64,000 bases of DNA, from positions 620,001 through 684,000 of the forward strand of contig NZ_SPUI01000002.1 in assembly GCF_004522095.1 (NCBI RefSeq). The letters are read 5' to 3'. The DNA is from Nocardioides sp. 503 (GTDB lineage Bacteria; Actinomycetota; Actinomycetes; Propionibacteriales; Nocardioidaceae). Below, piece by piece: positions 36,097 through 44,500 of this stretch. Both the position numbers and the translations under genes were made by a program. Under the pieces are notes generated by a model, which worked only from the letters and a program-made list of their open reading frames with translations, was not told the origin of the DNA and searched no databases. Numbering within the stretch: the stretch's first letter is position 1; each line of letters starts with the position of its first letter.

Positions 36097-37500
36097 CTAC
36101 GTGCGGACGTCCGGGGCGGCCTCGACGGCGCCGAAGTCGGTGCCGTACTCGCGGTCGACCAGGCGCAGCAGCCCGGCCGTCACCGGGGCGAGCCGCTCGC
36201 CGGTCACGAGCGCACCGCACGGGTCGACCTTGGCGAAGAGCCCCGTCGGGGTGTCGGCCGCGATCAGCGTGTCGCCGGTCTCGGCCTCGACGGGGGCGAA
36301 GTCGCGGCCGTCCCAGGAGAGCGGCCGCGCGACGCCGCCCCCCACCTTGATCGGGCCCTCGTGCATGGCCACGGCCCTGCCGGTGCGCGTCGCGTCCATC
36401 AGCGGCACCAGCGACTCCAGGTCGTCGGGGGTCAGGCCGGTGTCGCGACCCACGACCAGGTTGCCCTGGAGCAGCGTGAAGAACCGCCGGTCGACCTCCC
36501 CGACGAGCGTCGCGCCCGCGGACATCCGGGTGTTGAGCTCGGTGGGGCGGAAGCCATCGGCGGTGAGCACCCCGTCGACGCCGAACGCCCCGCGGTAGCC
36601 GTGCGCGGACGCGAGGTGCGCCCCCACCCGGCGCACGACGCCGCGCATCTCCTCCCGGTCGGCGGCGGGCGGGTCCCAGGTGGTGCCGATCCCCCCGTAG
36701 ACGAAGCGCCTCCTCGCCGGGTCGCGCAGCGTCGCGATCTCGACGGGGCGGAAGGCGGCGGTGCCGCCGGGCAGGACCACGCCGTGGATCGAGCACGGCA
36801 CGCCCTCGAGGAACGGCATCACCCGCACCCGGTCGCACCGCGGCCGGAAGAACCCCAGCGCCGCCTCGCGGTCGTGCTCGTCGACGACCCAGCGCACGTA
36901 GTTGCCCGCGCCGTTGAAGCCATCGCGCGCGTCCCCGGACCACACGGCCCCGAGCGGTCCCGCGAGCTCGTCGGTCGCGGCCGCCAGCGCCGCGGGCTCG
37001 TTCGCCACCACGGCGTACGGCGCACGGTCGACGCCGGCGGCGTCCCACACGGCGTCGGCCAGCATCTTGTCCTCGAGCGCGAGGAACGCCGCCGGGCGGC
37101 CGAACAGCACCGGGCGGCCGTCGATCGGCTCGTCGGTCGTGACGAACGGGTGCGCGAACCAGCCGCCGACCCGGTCGGGGTCGAAGCGCTCCACGGCGGC
37201 CCGGGCCAGCGGCGGCAGCTCGCGCGCGACCCGGTCCATCAGCCGCAGCTCGTCGGTGACCGAGTCGACCTCGGGCGCGACGATCTCGACGATCCGCGAC
37301 TCCTCCAGCGCCGGCAACGGCCCGGCGCCCCGGCCGGTCGACAGCACCAGCACCGGGCAGCCCAGCTCGCGCAGCCAGGTGACGGCGGACGTGGCCCCCG
37401 CGAGGACCCCGGGGCCGACGACGATCGGCCGGCCGGCGTACAGCTCGGCGAGCCGCTCGCTCGCCGCGGCGCGGGCGGAGGGGTCGGCGAGGTCCGGCAT
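36097..37500 (-). CDS. ATP-grasp-like protein of unknown substrate
   Basis: Protein of 467 residues. A pre-ATP-grasp alpha/beta region (residues 1-120) leads to LALEDKMLADAVWDAAGV. The ATP-grasp core shows VMPFLEGVPCSIHGVV and GAFGVDGVLTADGFRPTELNTRMSAG (Glu and Asn metal ligands). This fits a carboxylate-amine/thiol ligase, but no substrate can be assigned. ATG 37500 follows TAGCGT by 6 bases; the TAG of that hexamer is the stop codon of the DUF4126 gene upstream. Confidence 0.72.
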   Translation of the reverse strand: MPDLADPSARAAASERLAELYAGRPIVVGPGVLAGATSAVTWLRELGCPVLVLSTGRGAGPLPALEESRIVEIVAPEVDSVTDELRLMDRVARELPPLARAAVERFDPDRVGGWFAHPFVTTDEPIDGRPVLFGRPAAFLALEDKMLADAVWDAAGVDRAPYAVVANEPAALAAATDELAGPLGAVWSGDARDGFNGAGNYVRWVVDEHDREAALGFFRPRCDRVRVMPFLEGVPCSIHGVVLPGGTAAFRPVEIATLRDPARRRFVYGGIGTTWDPPAADREEMRGVVRRVGAHLASAHGYRGAFGVDGVLTADGFRPTELNTRMSAGATLVGEVDRRFFTLLQGNLVVGRDTGLTPDDLESLVPLMDATRTGRAVAMHEGPIKVGGGVARPLSWDGRDFAPVEAETGDTLIAADTPTGLFAKVDPCGALVTGERLAPVTAGLLRLVDREYGTDFGAVEAAPDVRT

Positions 37501-37506
37501 GGGTCG

Positions 37507-37512
37507 ACGCTA
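37507..37512 (-). promoter_or_regulatory. -10 element formed from the DUF4126 stop codon
   Basis: TAGCGT on the minus strand; bases 37512-37510 are the TAG stop of the DUF4126 gene. It lies 6 bases before the ATP-grasp ATG, predicting a leaderless internal transcript. Confidence 0.55.
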
Positions 37513-38106
37513 GGTGACGGCGCCCGTGGTCGCGAGCGGTTTGCGGCGCAGCCGTCGCCAGCCGCGGCGCACGAGCCGGGCCGCGAGGTAGAGCACCACG
37601 AGGCCCACGGCCAGGAGGACCCCGGCGACGGCGGCGGCCGCGGCGGGGTGGTCGAGCGCGAACCACACCAGGGCCAGCACCACGACGTCCTCGGTGACGC
37701 TGGCGCCGATGTTGGTGACCGGCTCGGGGGAGGAGTTGATCGCGAGCCGGCTGCCGGCCTTGACCAGGTGGGAGAGCAGCGCCGTGCCGCCGCCGACCGC
37801 ACCGTTGACCGCCTGGGTCAGCGAGTCGGCGTCGCCCGCGAGCAGCACCCCGATCACCGCGCCGGCGGTCGGGCGGATCAGCGTCGAGACGACGTCCCAC
37901 CCGGAGTCGATGAACGGGATCTTGTCGGCCACGAACTCCATCGCGTAGAGGAACCCCGCGACGCCGAGCACCTCCCAGCGGCCCAGGACGTCGGGCACCT
38001 CCGCCAGGCCGCCGACGCGGTCGGCGACGCCCAGCACCAGCACGACCAGGTAGGCGTTGACGCCGCTGGCCCAGCCGCTCGAGAACGCCAGGGGGAGGGA
38101 CTCCAT
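37510..38106 (-). CDS. DUF4126 membrane protein
   Basis: Protein of 198 residues with several hydrophobic helices. Conserved segments SGWASGVNAYLVVLVLGVADR and FLYAMEFVADKIPFIDSGWDVV are typical of DUF4126, followed by SHLVKAGSRLAINSSPEPVTNIGAS. The C-terminus is Arg/Lys-rich and cytoplasmic. Function unknown. ATG 38106 lies 6 bases after TAGCCT, whose TAG is the stop codon of the upstream gene. Confidence 0.85.
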   Translation of the reverse strand: MESLPLAFSSGWASGVNAYLVVLVLGVADRVGGLAEVPDVLGRWEVLGVAGFLYAMEFVADKIPFIDSGWDVVSTLIRPTAGAVIGVLLAGDADSLTQAVNGAVGGGTALLSHLVKAGSRLAINSSPEPVTNIGASVTEDVVVLALVWFALDHPAAAAAVAGVLLAVGLVVLYLAARLVRRGWRRLRRKPLATTGAVT

Positions 38107-38112
38107 CCCCGG

Positions 38113-38118
38113 AGGCTA
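38113..38118 (-). promoter_or_regulatory. -10 element formed from the upstream gene's stop codon
   Basis: TAGCCT on the minus strand; bases 38118-38116 are the TAG stop of the sigma-partner gene. It lies 6 bases before the DUF4126 ATG. Confidence 0.55.
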
Positions 38119-38889
38119 GCCGGGCAGGACGAGCCGCGGGTCCGTCCCCAGCTCGACCAGGTCGGCCTCCGGCACCTGGAGCGCGTCGCGGGCCGTCTCG
38201 AGCGACGACGCCCGCACCAGCTCCTTGACGTAGGTCACGAGCGTCGCGGACTTCACGACCTTGACCCGCCGCTCGAACCACAGGCTGTCGCGCTCGGTCG
38301 TGGCGATCTCGTCGTTCCGGATGGCCTTGAAGGTCCCCTGGGGAGTCAGCCGCACCGCCCAGAGCTTGGTGATGACGACGCTGTCGTCGTCGCGGACCTC
38401 GCGGGTGCACTCGAGGTAGGCGCCGCGGACGAGGCCGGACTCGCAGTACTGCTCCCCGCTGTCCTCGGCCCGCGCCCGGTCCTGGGTGAGGGTGACCTCG
38501 AAGCGGTGGTCCGAGCCGGCGCCGTAGCGCAGCACCGCCGCGCGGGGGCCGCCCTCGAACGTCGCCGGGCCGAGGTCTCCGACGCTGCGCCCGAGCACCG
38601 TGCGCGAGGCCTCCTCGATGACGCGCGGCAGCTGCGCGGGGTCGAGGGCCGGGCCCTGGGTCCGGTCGACGGCCGCCGAGCGGTCGTCCGGACCGTCACC
38701 GCCGACGAGCGCCGGGCCCGCGAGGCCGCCGACGGCCAGCACCGCGGCCACGGTGCCGCCGAGGACGAGTCGCCGGCGGCGTACGACCCGGCGACCGCGC
38801 AGGATGGCGGCGTCGGGGGTGAGGGAGAACGGCGGCTCGTCGGAGCTGACGTGGTCGTGGACGAGGGTGGACAGCTCGCGCTCGGTCAT
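38116..38889 (-). CDS. Membrane-anchored partner of second SigE-family sigma factor
   Basis: Protein of 257 residues with the same plan as the protein at 30880-31599. It has a short cytoplasmic segment ending RGRRVVRRRRLVLGG, one membrane helix (TVAAVLAVGGLAGPALVGG) and an extracellular alpha/beta domain with two Cys (EQYCESGLVRGAYLECTREV) that could form a disulphide. Its start overlaps the sigma gene stop by 4 bases. Whether it restrains the sigma factor is inferred only from gene order. Confidence 0.65.
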   Translation of the reverse strand: MTERELSTLVHDHVSSDEPPFSLTPDAAILRGRRVVRRRRLVLGGTVAAVLAVGGLAGPALVGGDGPDDRSAAVDRTQGPALDPAQLPRVIEEASRTVLGRSVGDLGPATFEGGPRAAVLRYGAGSDHRFEVTLTQDRARAEDSGEQYCESGLVRGAYLECTREVRDDDSVVITKLWAVRLTPQGTFKAIRNDEIATTERDSLWFERRVKVVKSATLVTYVKELVRASSLETARDALQVPEADLVELGTDPRLVLPG

Positions 38890-39380
38890 GGGGACTCCTC
38901 GCTGAGGACGAGATCGGGAAGATGGGTGCGCAGGGTGTGCAGGGCCCGCGAGGTCTGGCTCTTGACGGTGCCCTCGGCGACGGCCAGCGTCCGGGCGACG
39001 TCGGCGACGGAGAGGTCGTCGAGGAAGCGGAGCGCGATGATCGCCCGCTGGCGTGCCGGCAGCAGCGCCAGCGCCTGGCCGATGTCCAGACGCTCGTCGG
39101 GCACGGAGTGGGCCCGCTCGGGCAGGACGTCGGTCGGGATGTCGGGCGGGTGGCGTCGCAGGTGGCTCAGGCACTGGTTGACCACGGCCTTGCGTGCGTA
39201 GGCGTCGGCGGTCTCGGGCCGCACGCGCGGCCAGGCGGCGTACAGGCGCACGAACGCCTGCTGCGTCAGGTCCTCGGCCGTGTGCCAGTCGCGCACGATG
39301 AGGTAGGCGGTCCGCCGCAGGGCGGGGCCGCGGGCGAGGAAGAACTCCGAGAAGTCCTGCTCGCGGCGCTCACGTCGCAT
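38886..39380 (-). CDS. SigE-family ECF RNA polymerase sigma factor (second)
   Basis: Sigma factor of 164 residues. Region 2 is FSEFFLARGPALRRTAYLIVRDWHTAEDLTQQAFVRLYAAWPRV; region 4 is LLPARQRAIIALRFLDDLSVADVARTLAVAEGTVKSQTSRALHTLR. It is shorter than the one at 31596 and shares its operon design. The promoter upstream is AACC-N17-CGTA. Confidence 0.93.
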   Translation of the reverse strand: MRRERREQDFSEFFLARGPALRRTAYLIVRDWHTAEDLTQQAFVRLYAAWPRVRPETADAYARKAVVNQCLSHLRRHPPDIPTDVLPERAHSVPDERLDIGQALALLPARQRAIIALRFLDDLSVADVARTLAVAEGTVKSQTSRALHTLRTHLPDLVLSEESP

Positions 39381-39417
39381 CGCCCCTCCGTCGGCTGGTG
39401 GTCCGGGTCCCCCTGTC

Positions 39418-39445
39418 TACGCGCCGAAGGGCCTGCGGGGTTCGC
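39418..39445 (-). promoter_or_regulatory. Predicted ECF promoter of the second SigE-family operon
   Basis: On the minus strand GCGAACC (39439-39445), 17 bases, then CGTA (39418-39421), 38 bases before the ATG. The spacing is identical to that upstream of the first SigE-family gene. Confidence 0.6.
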
Positions 39446-39463
39446 ACCGCACCGGACTTTCTC

Positions 39464-39952
39464 TCACTCCACGTCGACGGAGGTGCCCCCGGTGAGCGCG
39501 ACCAGCTCGTCGTACGTCGTCGAGAAGACCGCGGCCGGGTGGCCGGCTGCCGCCCACACGACGTCGTGGCGGCGCAGCCAGGGGTCGAGGTAGGTCGGCA
39601 CGGGCGCCGGGTGGGCGATGGGGGAGACCCCGCCGATCACCTGGCCGGTGTGCTCGCGGACGAACTCCGGCTTCGCGCGCTTGAGCGAGGCCACGCCGAT
39701 GCGCTCCGCGACCAGCGCGACGTCCACGCGGTGGGCGCCCGAGGTGAGGATCAGGACCGGCGCGCCACCGGCGTCGAAGAGCAGGCTGTTGGCGATCGCG
39801 CCGACCTCGCAGCCCAGCGCTTCCGCGGCCAGTGCGGCGGTGTGGACCGAGTCGGGCAGAATGACGATGTTTCCGGTCCCACCGCGGTTGGCATGCTCCG
39901 CGCGGAACCGGACGATGCCCGGGTGCTCCGTCAGGGGGTGCTCGGTCGTCAT
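39464..39952 (-). CDS. YbaK/EbsC-type aminoacyl-tRNA editing protein
   Basis: Free-standing deacylase of 162 residues that hydrolyses mischarged tRNA, typically Cys-tRNA(Pro). The YbaK core shows EVGAIANSLLFDA, PVLILTSGAHRVD and the lysine-containing KRAKPEFVREHTGQVIGGVSPIAH. ATG 39952 follows TAGGGT (39959-39964) by 6 bases (leaderless). tRNA specificity is inferred from the family. Confidence 0.9.
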   Translation of the reverse strand: MTTEHPLTEHPGIVRFRAEHANRGGTGNIVILPDSVHTAALAAEALGCEVGAIANSLLFDAGGAPVLILTSGAHRVDVALVAERIGVASLKRAKPEFVREHTGQVIGGVSPIAHPAPVPTYLDPWLRRHDVVWAAAGHPAAVFSTTYDELVALTGGTSVDVE

Positions 39953-39993
39953 GCCGCGACCCTAGCGACCGCTACCGAGAGACCGGGTTACCC

Positions 39994-40461
39994 ATGGACC
40001 ACCAGCTGGACGACCTGCCTGCGGCGCCGCGCTCGGTCGGCCTGGCGGTGTGGCTGGTCGTGGTGCTGGTCGTCGTCGGCGCCGCCGTGACCGCCCTGAC
40101 CGCGGTCCAGCGCGACGCGCTGATCGACGCCTGGTCCGTCGGGCACCCCGAGGACAGCGCGATCCAGCCGCCGGCGTTCGTGCCCGTGGCGGTCGTCCTC
40201 TACGTCGTCTTCGCCGGCCTGCTGCTGGTGCTGCTGCCGTTCCTCAGGACGGCCCACAACTGGGCCCGGTGGTCGCTGGTGGCGATGGTCGTGGTGATCG
40301 TGCTCGCGACGCTGGCCAGCCTGCGCACGGAGCCCCCGGCGCTGTTCGTCGTCTGCGCGATCGCCTCGCTGCCGCTGGACGCGGCCATCCTTTACGCGCT
40401 CCTGCACCGCGACACCACGGCGTACGTGCACGCCGACGCGTTCGCCCCCGCCCGCGGCTGA
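39994..40461 (+). CDS. Small integral membrane protein
   Basis: Protein of 155 residues with four predicted helices (VGLAVWLVVVLVVVGAAVTAL, FVPVAVVLYVVFAGLLLVLLPFL, WSLVAMVVVIVLATLASL and FVVCAIASLPLDAAILYALL). No family was recognised; the arrangement resembles DUF-type four-helix proteins of actinobacteria. It is divergent from the YbaK gene with only 41 bases between them, and no clear Shine-Dalgarno is seen. Confidence 0.75.
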   Translation: MDHQLDDLPAAPRSVGLAVWLVVVLVVVGAAVTALTAVQRDALIDAWSVGHPEDSAIQPPAFVPVAVVLYVVFAGLLLVLLPFLRTAHNWARWSLVAMVVVIVLATLASLRTEPPALFVVCAIASLPLDAAILYALLHRDTTAYVHADAFAPARG

Positions 40462-40492
40462 GACCCCGCTGGGGCCCCGGCCGGGCTCGCTC

Positions 40493-40555
40493 TTGACGCG
40501 CTGTCGGTGGCGCGGTGTACCTTGACGGTGTTCGAACGTCTGTTCGAACACCGTC
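40493..40555 (+). promoter_or_regulatory. SOS promoter of the translesion cluster, upstream copy
   Basis: -35 TTGACG (40493-40498), N19, -10 TACCTT (40518-40523), N9, LexA box CGAACGTCTGTTCG (40533-40546). The box is embedded in perfect 14-bp inverted arms 40524-40537 and 40542-40555 around GTCT. The LexA site would cover the start of transcription. Confidence 0.85.
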
Positions 40556-40618
40556 GGCGGAGGTGACCTCGACCCCCACCTCCGCCGGCACCGGGGTCAC
40601 CAGTGCGAGGAGGACGAC

Positions 40619-40948
40619 GTGAGGCGCTACGACGACCCGGTCGAGGTACGCAAGGGCGGTGACGGTCCCGAGCAGTTCCTGTGGCGCGGCCGGCTGTGGA
40701 AGGTCCGCGCGGTGCTCGCGCACTGGGTGGAGACCGGTCCGTGGTGGCAGGGCCCGGTGGCCCGCGTCGCGATCGGCTCCCAGGAGCCCACCGAGTCGGC
40801 CCCCGTCGGCGACCTCCTCGGCGAGCGCGAGCTGTGGCGCGTCGAGGCCGGGCGCGGGCTCGAGGGTGGTCCGGACGGCGGCGGCGTCTTCGACCTCTCC
40901 TTCGACTGGGTCGACGGTCGCTGGCAGCTCGTCGGCTGCGAGGACTGA
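40619..40948 (+). CDS. DUF6504-like protein of the SOS cluster
   Basis: Protein of 109 residues, soluble, rich in Trp and Arg (FLWRGRLWKVRAVLAHWVETGPWW), ending FDLSFDWVDGRWQLVG. From memory it fits the DUF6504 family, which accompanies DnaE2/Y-family polymerase genes in actinobacteria. GTG 40619 has a strong AGGAGGA site. It is first in the SOS-controlled operon and only 3 bases before the HEPN gene. Biochemical role unknown. Confidence 0.65.
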   Translation: MRRYDDPVEVRKGGDGPEQFLWRGRLWKVRAVLAHWVETGPWWQGPVARVAIGSQEPTESAPVGDLLGERELWRVEAGRGLEGGPDGGGVFDLSFDWVDGRWQLVGCED

Positions 40949-40951
40949 GCC

Positions 40952-41425
40952 GTGAGCGCCCAGCCCCACCCCTACGCCCTCCCGGCGACCACCCACTCCT
41001 ACCTCGCCCGGGCCGCCGACTCGCTGAGCGAGGCGGTCGCCGCGACCGACGTCCCCACCCGCTACGCCGCGGCCCACGTCGCCGCGCTCCGCTCGGCCGC
41101 CGCGCTGCTCGCCGCCCGCGCCCGCCCGGCCCCGGCCCGGCGCCGCCCGCAGAAGAACGCCTGGGTCCTGCTCGCCGAGGTGGCCCCCGAGCTGGGGGAG
41201 TGGGCCACGTTCTTCGCCGCCGGCGCCGCCAAGCGCGCCGCCGCCGAGGCCGGCTCCACCCGCGCCGTGACCGAGCGCGAGGCCGACGACCTGGTGCGCG
41301 ACGCCGACCGGTTCCTGGGTGTCGTGGAGCAGTCCCTGGGGCTGGTGCCCCACCTCCCGCTGGGCCAGGCGCTCGCCCAGGCGAGGGCCGTTCCGCCCGG
41401 GCGCGAGGTCTCCCGCTCGGCCTGA
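40952..41425 (+). CDS. SAV_6107-like HEPN-domain protein
   Basis: Helical protein of 157 residues matching, from memory, the SAV_6107-type HEPN family: HSYLARAADSLSEAVAATDVPTRYAAAHVAALRSAAALLAARARP, then AWVLLAEVAPELGEWATFFAAGAAKRAAAEAG. The classical HEPN RNase motif RxxxxH is not obvious, so it may be structural and not catalytic. GTG 40952 follows the DUF6504 stop by 3 bases. It lies between two SOS promoters, upstream of dnaE2. Confidence 0.72.
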   Translation: MSAQPHPYALPATTHSYLARAADSLSEAVAATDVPTRYAAAHVAALRSAAALLAARARPAPARRRPQKNAWVLLAEVAPELGEWATFFAAGAAKRAAAEAGSTRAVTEREADDLVRDADRFLGVVEQSLGLVPHLPLGQALAQARAVPPGREVSRSA

Positions 41426-41434
41426 GCCGGGGGG

Positions 41435-41490
41435 TTGACGGCGGCCCGTCGGACCGGCCTACACTGGTCTCATTCGAACACCTGTTCGAA
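41435..41490 (+). promoter_or_regulatory. SOS promoter of dnaE2
   Basis: -35 TTGACG (41435-41440), N19, -10 TACACT (41460-41465), N9, LexA box CGAACACCTGTTCG (41475-41488) inside TTCGAAC-ACCT-GTTCGAA. Hexamer spacing and box position are identical to the promoter at 40493. Confidence 0.87.
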
Positions 41491-41533
41491 CCACAGTCAG
41501 GGGTCGACCGGCTGGTTCTCCAGGAGCGTCCCC

Positions 41534-44500
41534 GTGCCCGATCCGTTCGTCCATCTCCACGTGGCCTCGGGCTACTCCCTGCAGTACGGCGCCTCCCACC
41601 CCCACGTGCTGGTCGAGCGGGCGGCCGAGCACGAGATGGACACCCTCGCGCTGACCGACCGCGACGGCACCTACGGCGCGGTCAAGTTCGCTCGGGCCTG
41701 TGGGCAGGCGGGGATCCGCCCGGTGCTGGGTGTCGACCTGGCCTACCGCGCCGGCGCCGCGCCGGAGGCGGCGAGGACCCGCACCCCGGTGCGCGGCGGC
41801 GCGTTCCGCGACCTGCCGGCCGAGCGCGGCGGGCTGCCCCGGGTGACCGTGCTGGCCAGCGCCGACACCCAGGGCGGCCGGGCCGGCTGGGCGGCGCTGT
41901 GCCGGCTGCTGTCGGCGACCCACCTGTCCGGGGAGCGCGGCAGCCCGGTGCTCGACCTGGACGCGCTGCCCGACGAGGTGGCGGGCCTGCTGGCCTCGGG
42001 CGACCTCACGGTGCTGCTGGGTCCCAGCTCCGCCCTCGGGGTGGCCGCCACCCGCCGCCGCGACGACCTGGGGCTGGCCGCGCTGGCGCCGTGGCGCACC
42101 CTGGTCCCGCGCTCGCACCTCGTCGTGGAGCTGGTCTCCCACCGCCTGCCCGGCGGCGGGTCGGGCTGGGGCCCCGGCACCACCCCCCACGCCGCCCGGA
42201 TGGCCGGGGTGGCCCGGCAGGCGGGGCTGACGACGGTGCTCAGCAACGCCGTGCGCTACGCCGACCGCCGCGACGCGGTCACCGTCGACGTGCTCGACGC
42301 CGCGCGCCGGCTGGTCGCGCTCGACCAGCGCCACCTCGACCGCCGCAACGCCGAGGGCTTCCTGAAGTCCGGCAAGCAGATGTGGGAGGTCGCCGAGGAG
42401 GTCTGCCGGGCCGGCGGCCTGGGGGAGCGCGACGCGGCCCGCCTGCTCGCCGACACCCGCGCGGTGGCCGACCGGTGCGGGCTCGACCCGCGCGCCGACC
42501 TCGGGCTGGGCGAGGTGCACTTCCCCGAGTTCGAGCTCTCGACCAGCCACACCAGCGCCGATGCCGCGCTGCGCCAGCGCTGCGAGGGCGCGATCGGCGA
42601 CCGCTACGGCTCCGCCCCGAGGCAGGTGATCTGGAAGCGCCTCGACGACGAGCTGGCGACCATCCGCAGCCTGGGCTACGCGCCGTACTTCCTCACGGTG
42701 GGCGACGTCACCGACCTGATCCGCGACCTGGGCGTGCGCTGCGCCGCGCGCGGCTCGGGCGCCGGCAGCCTGGTCAACTACCTGCTCGGGATCTCCGGCG
42801 TCGACCCGATCCGCCACCACCTGCTCATGGAGCGCTTCCTCTCGCCCCTGCGCGGCGCGCTGCCCGACATCGACGTCGACGTGGAGTCCGCGCGCCGGCT
42901 GGAGGTCTACGAGGCGATCCTCGACAAGTACGGCGGCGAGCGCTGCGTCTGCGTCTCGATGATGGACACCTACCGGGTGCGCCACGCGGTGCGCGACGTC
43001 GGTGCCGCACTCGGGATGCCGCCGGGGGAGACCGACGCGATCGCCAAGGCCTTCCCGCACATCCGGGCTCGCGACGCGCGGATCGCGCTGCGCGACCTGC
43101 CCGAGCTGCGCGCCAGCGGGCTGACCGACCAGCGCCTGGACCTGATGTTCCAGCTCGTGGAGCGCCTCGACGGGCTGCCGCGCCACATCGCCGTCCACCC
43201 CTGCGGGGTGCTGCTCTCCGACGCGACGCTGCTCGACCGCACCCCGGTGGAGGCGAGCTTCGCGGGCTTCCCGATGAGCCAGTTCGACAAGGACGACGTC
43301 GAGGACCTCGGCCTGCTCAAGCTCGACGTCCTCGGCATCCGCATGCAGTCCTCGATGGCCCACGCGGTCGCCGAGATCGCGCGGGTCGACGGGGTGCACG
43401 TCGACCTCGACGACGAGGAGCAGGTGCCCTTCGACGACCCCGCGACCTACGACCTGATCAGCAGCGCCAAGACGCTCGGGATCTTCCAGATCGAGTCGCC
43501 CGGGCAGCGCGAGCTGGTCGGCAAGTCCGGCATCGAGACCTTCGGCGACATCATCACCGACATCTCGCTGTTCCGCCCCGGGCCGGTCAAGAGCGACATG
43601 ATCACGCCCTACCTCGAGGTCAAGCAGGGCTGGCGGGAGGCGACCTACCTCCACCCCGACCTGCGCCCGATCCTGGAGGAGACCCGCGGCGTGGTGGTCT
43701 TCCACGAGCAGGTGATCATGATGATCGCGGAGTTCACCGGCATCTCCTACGCCGAGGCCGACGAGAAGCGCCGGGCCCTCGGCGACGTCGAGGGCATGGC
43801 CGAGACCAAGGTCTGGTTCTTCCCCCGCGCCCTCGCCCGGGGCTACCCGCTCTCGGTGGTCGACCAGCTCTGGAAGGTGATCGCGGCGTTCGCGTCGTTC
43901 GGGTTCTGCAAGGCCCACGCGGCGGCGTTCGCGCTGCCGACCTTCCAGTCGGCGTGGCTCAAGACCCACTGGCCGGCCCACTTCCTCGCCGGCGTGCTGA
44001 CCCACGACCCCGGCATGTACCCCAAGCGGCTGATCCTCGACGACGTGCGCCAGCTCGGCATCGAGGTCCTCGGCCTCGACGTCAACGCCTCCGAGAAGGA
44101 GTACGTCGTGGAGCGCGGGGAGGACGCCGGCTACGCCATCCGGCTGTCCCTCTCGGAGGTCAAGGGCATCAACGAGGCCGAGGTGGAGCGCGTCGTCGCC
44201 GCCCGCCCCTACGCCTCGCTGAGCGACTTCTGGCAGCGGGCGCGGGTCTCGCGGCCCGTCGTGGAGCGGCTGGTGCTGTCCGGCGGCTTCGACTCCGTCT
44301 ACGGCATCGGCGCCGCGGGCGGCAGCGGCGTGCGCCAGCGCGGCCGGGTCACCCGGCGCGACCTGCTGCTGCAGGTGGCCCAGCTGGAGCGCCACGGCAA
44401 GGCGGTCGAGAAGGCCTCGCGCGGTCGCGGCCTGGCCACCCGGCGCCGCACCTCGGTCGCGACGACGCGGGCCGACGAGGCGGTCGTGCGCAACAGCACC

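Noticed and set aside
35944..39201. A 1,085-codon plus-strand frame across the CrtI-like to sigma region
   Set aside because: It spans several real minus-strand genes with known motifs and their intergenic promoters, so it cannot be a gene.
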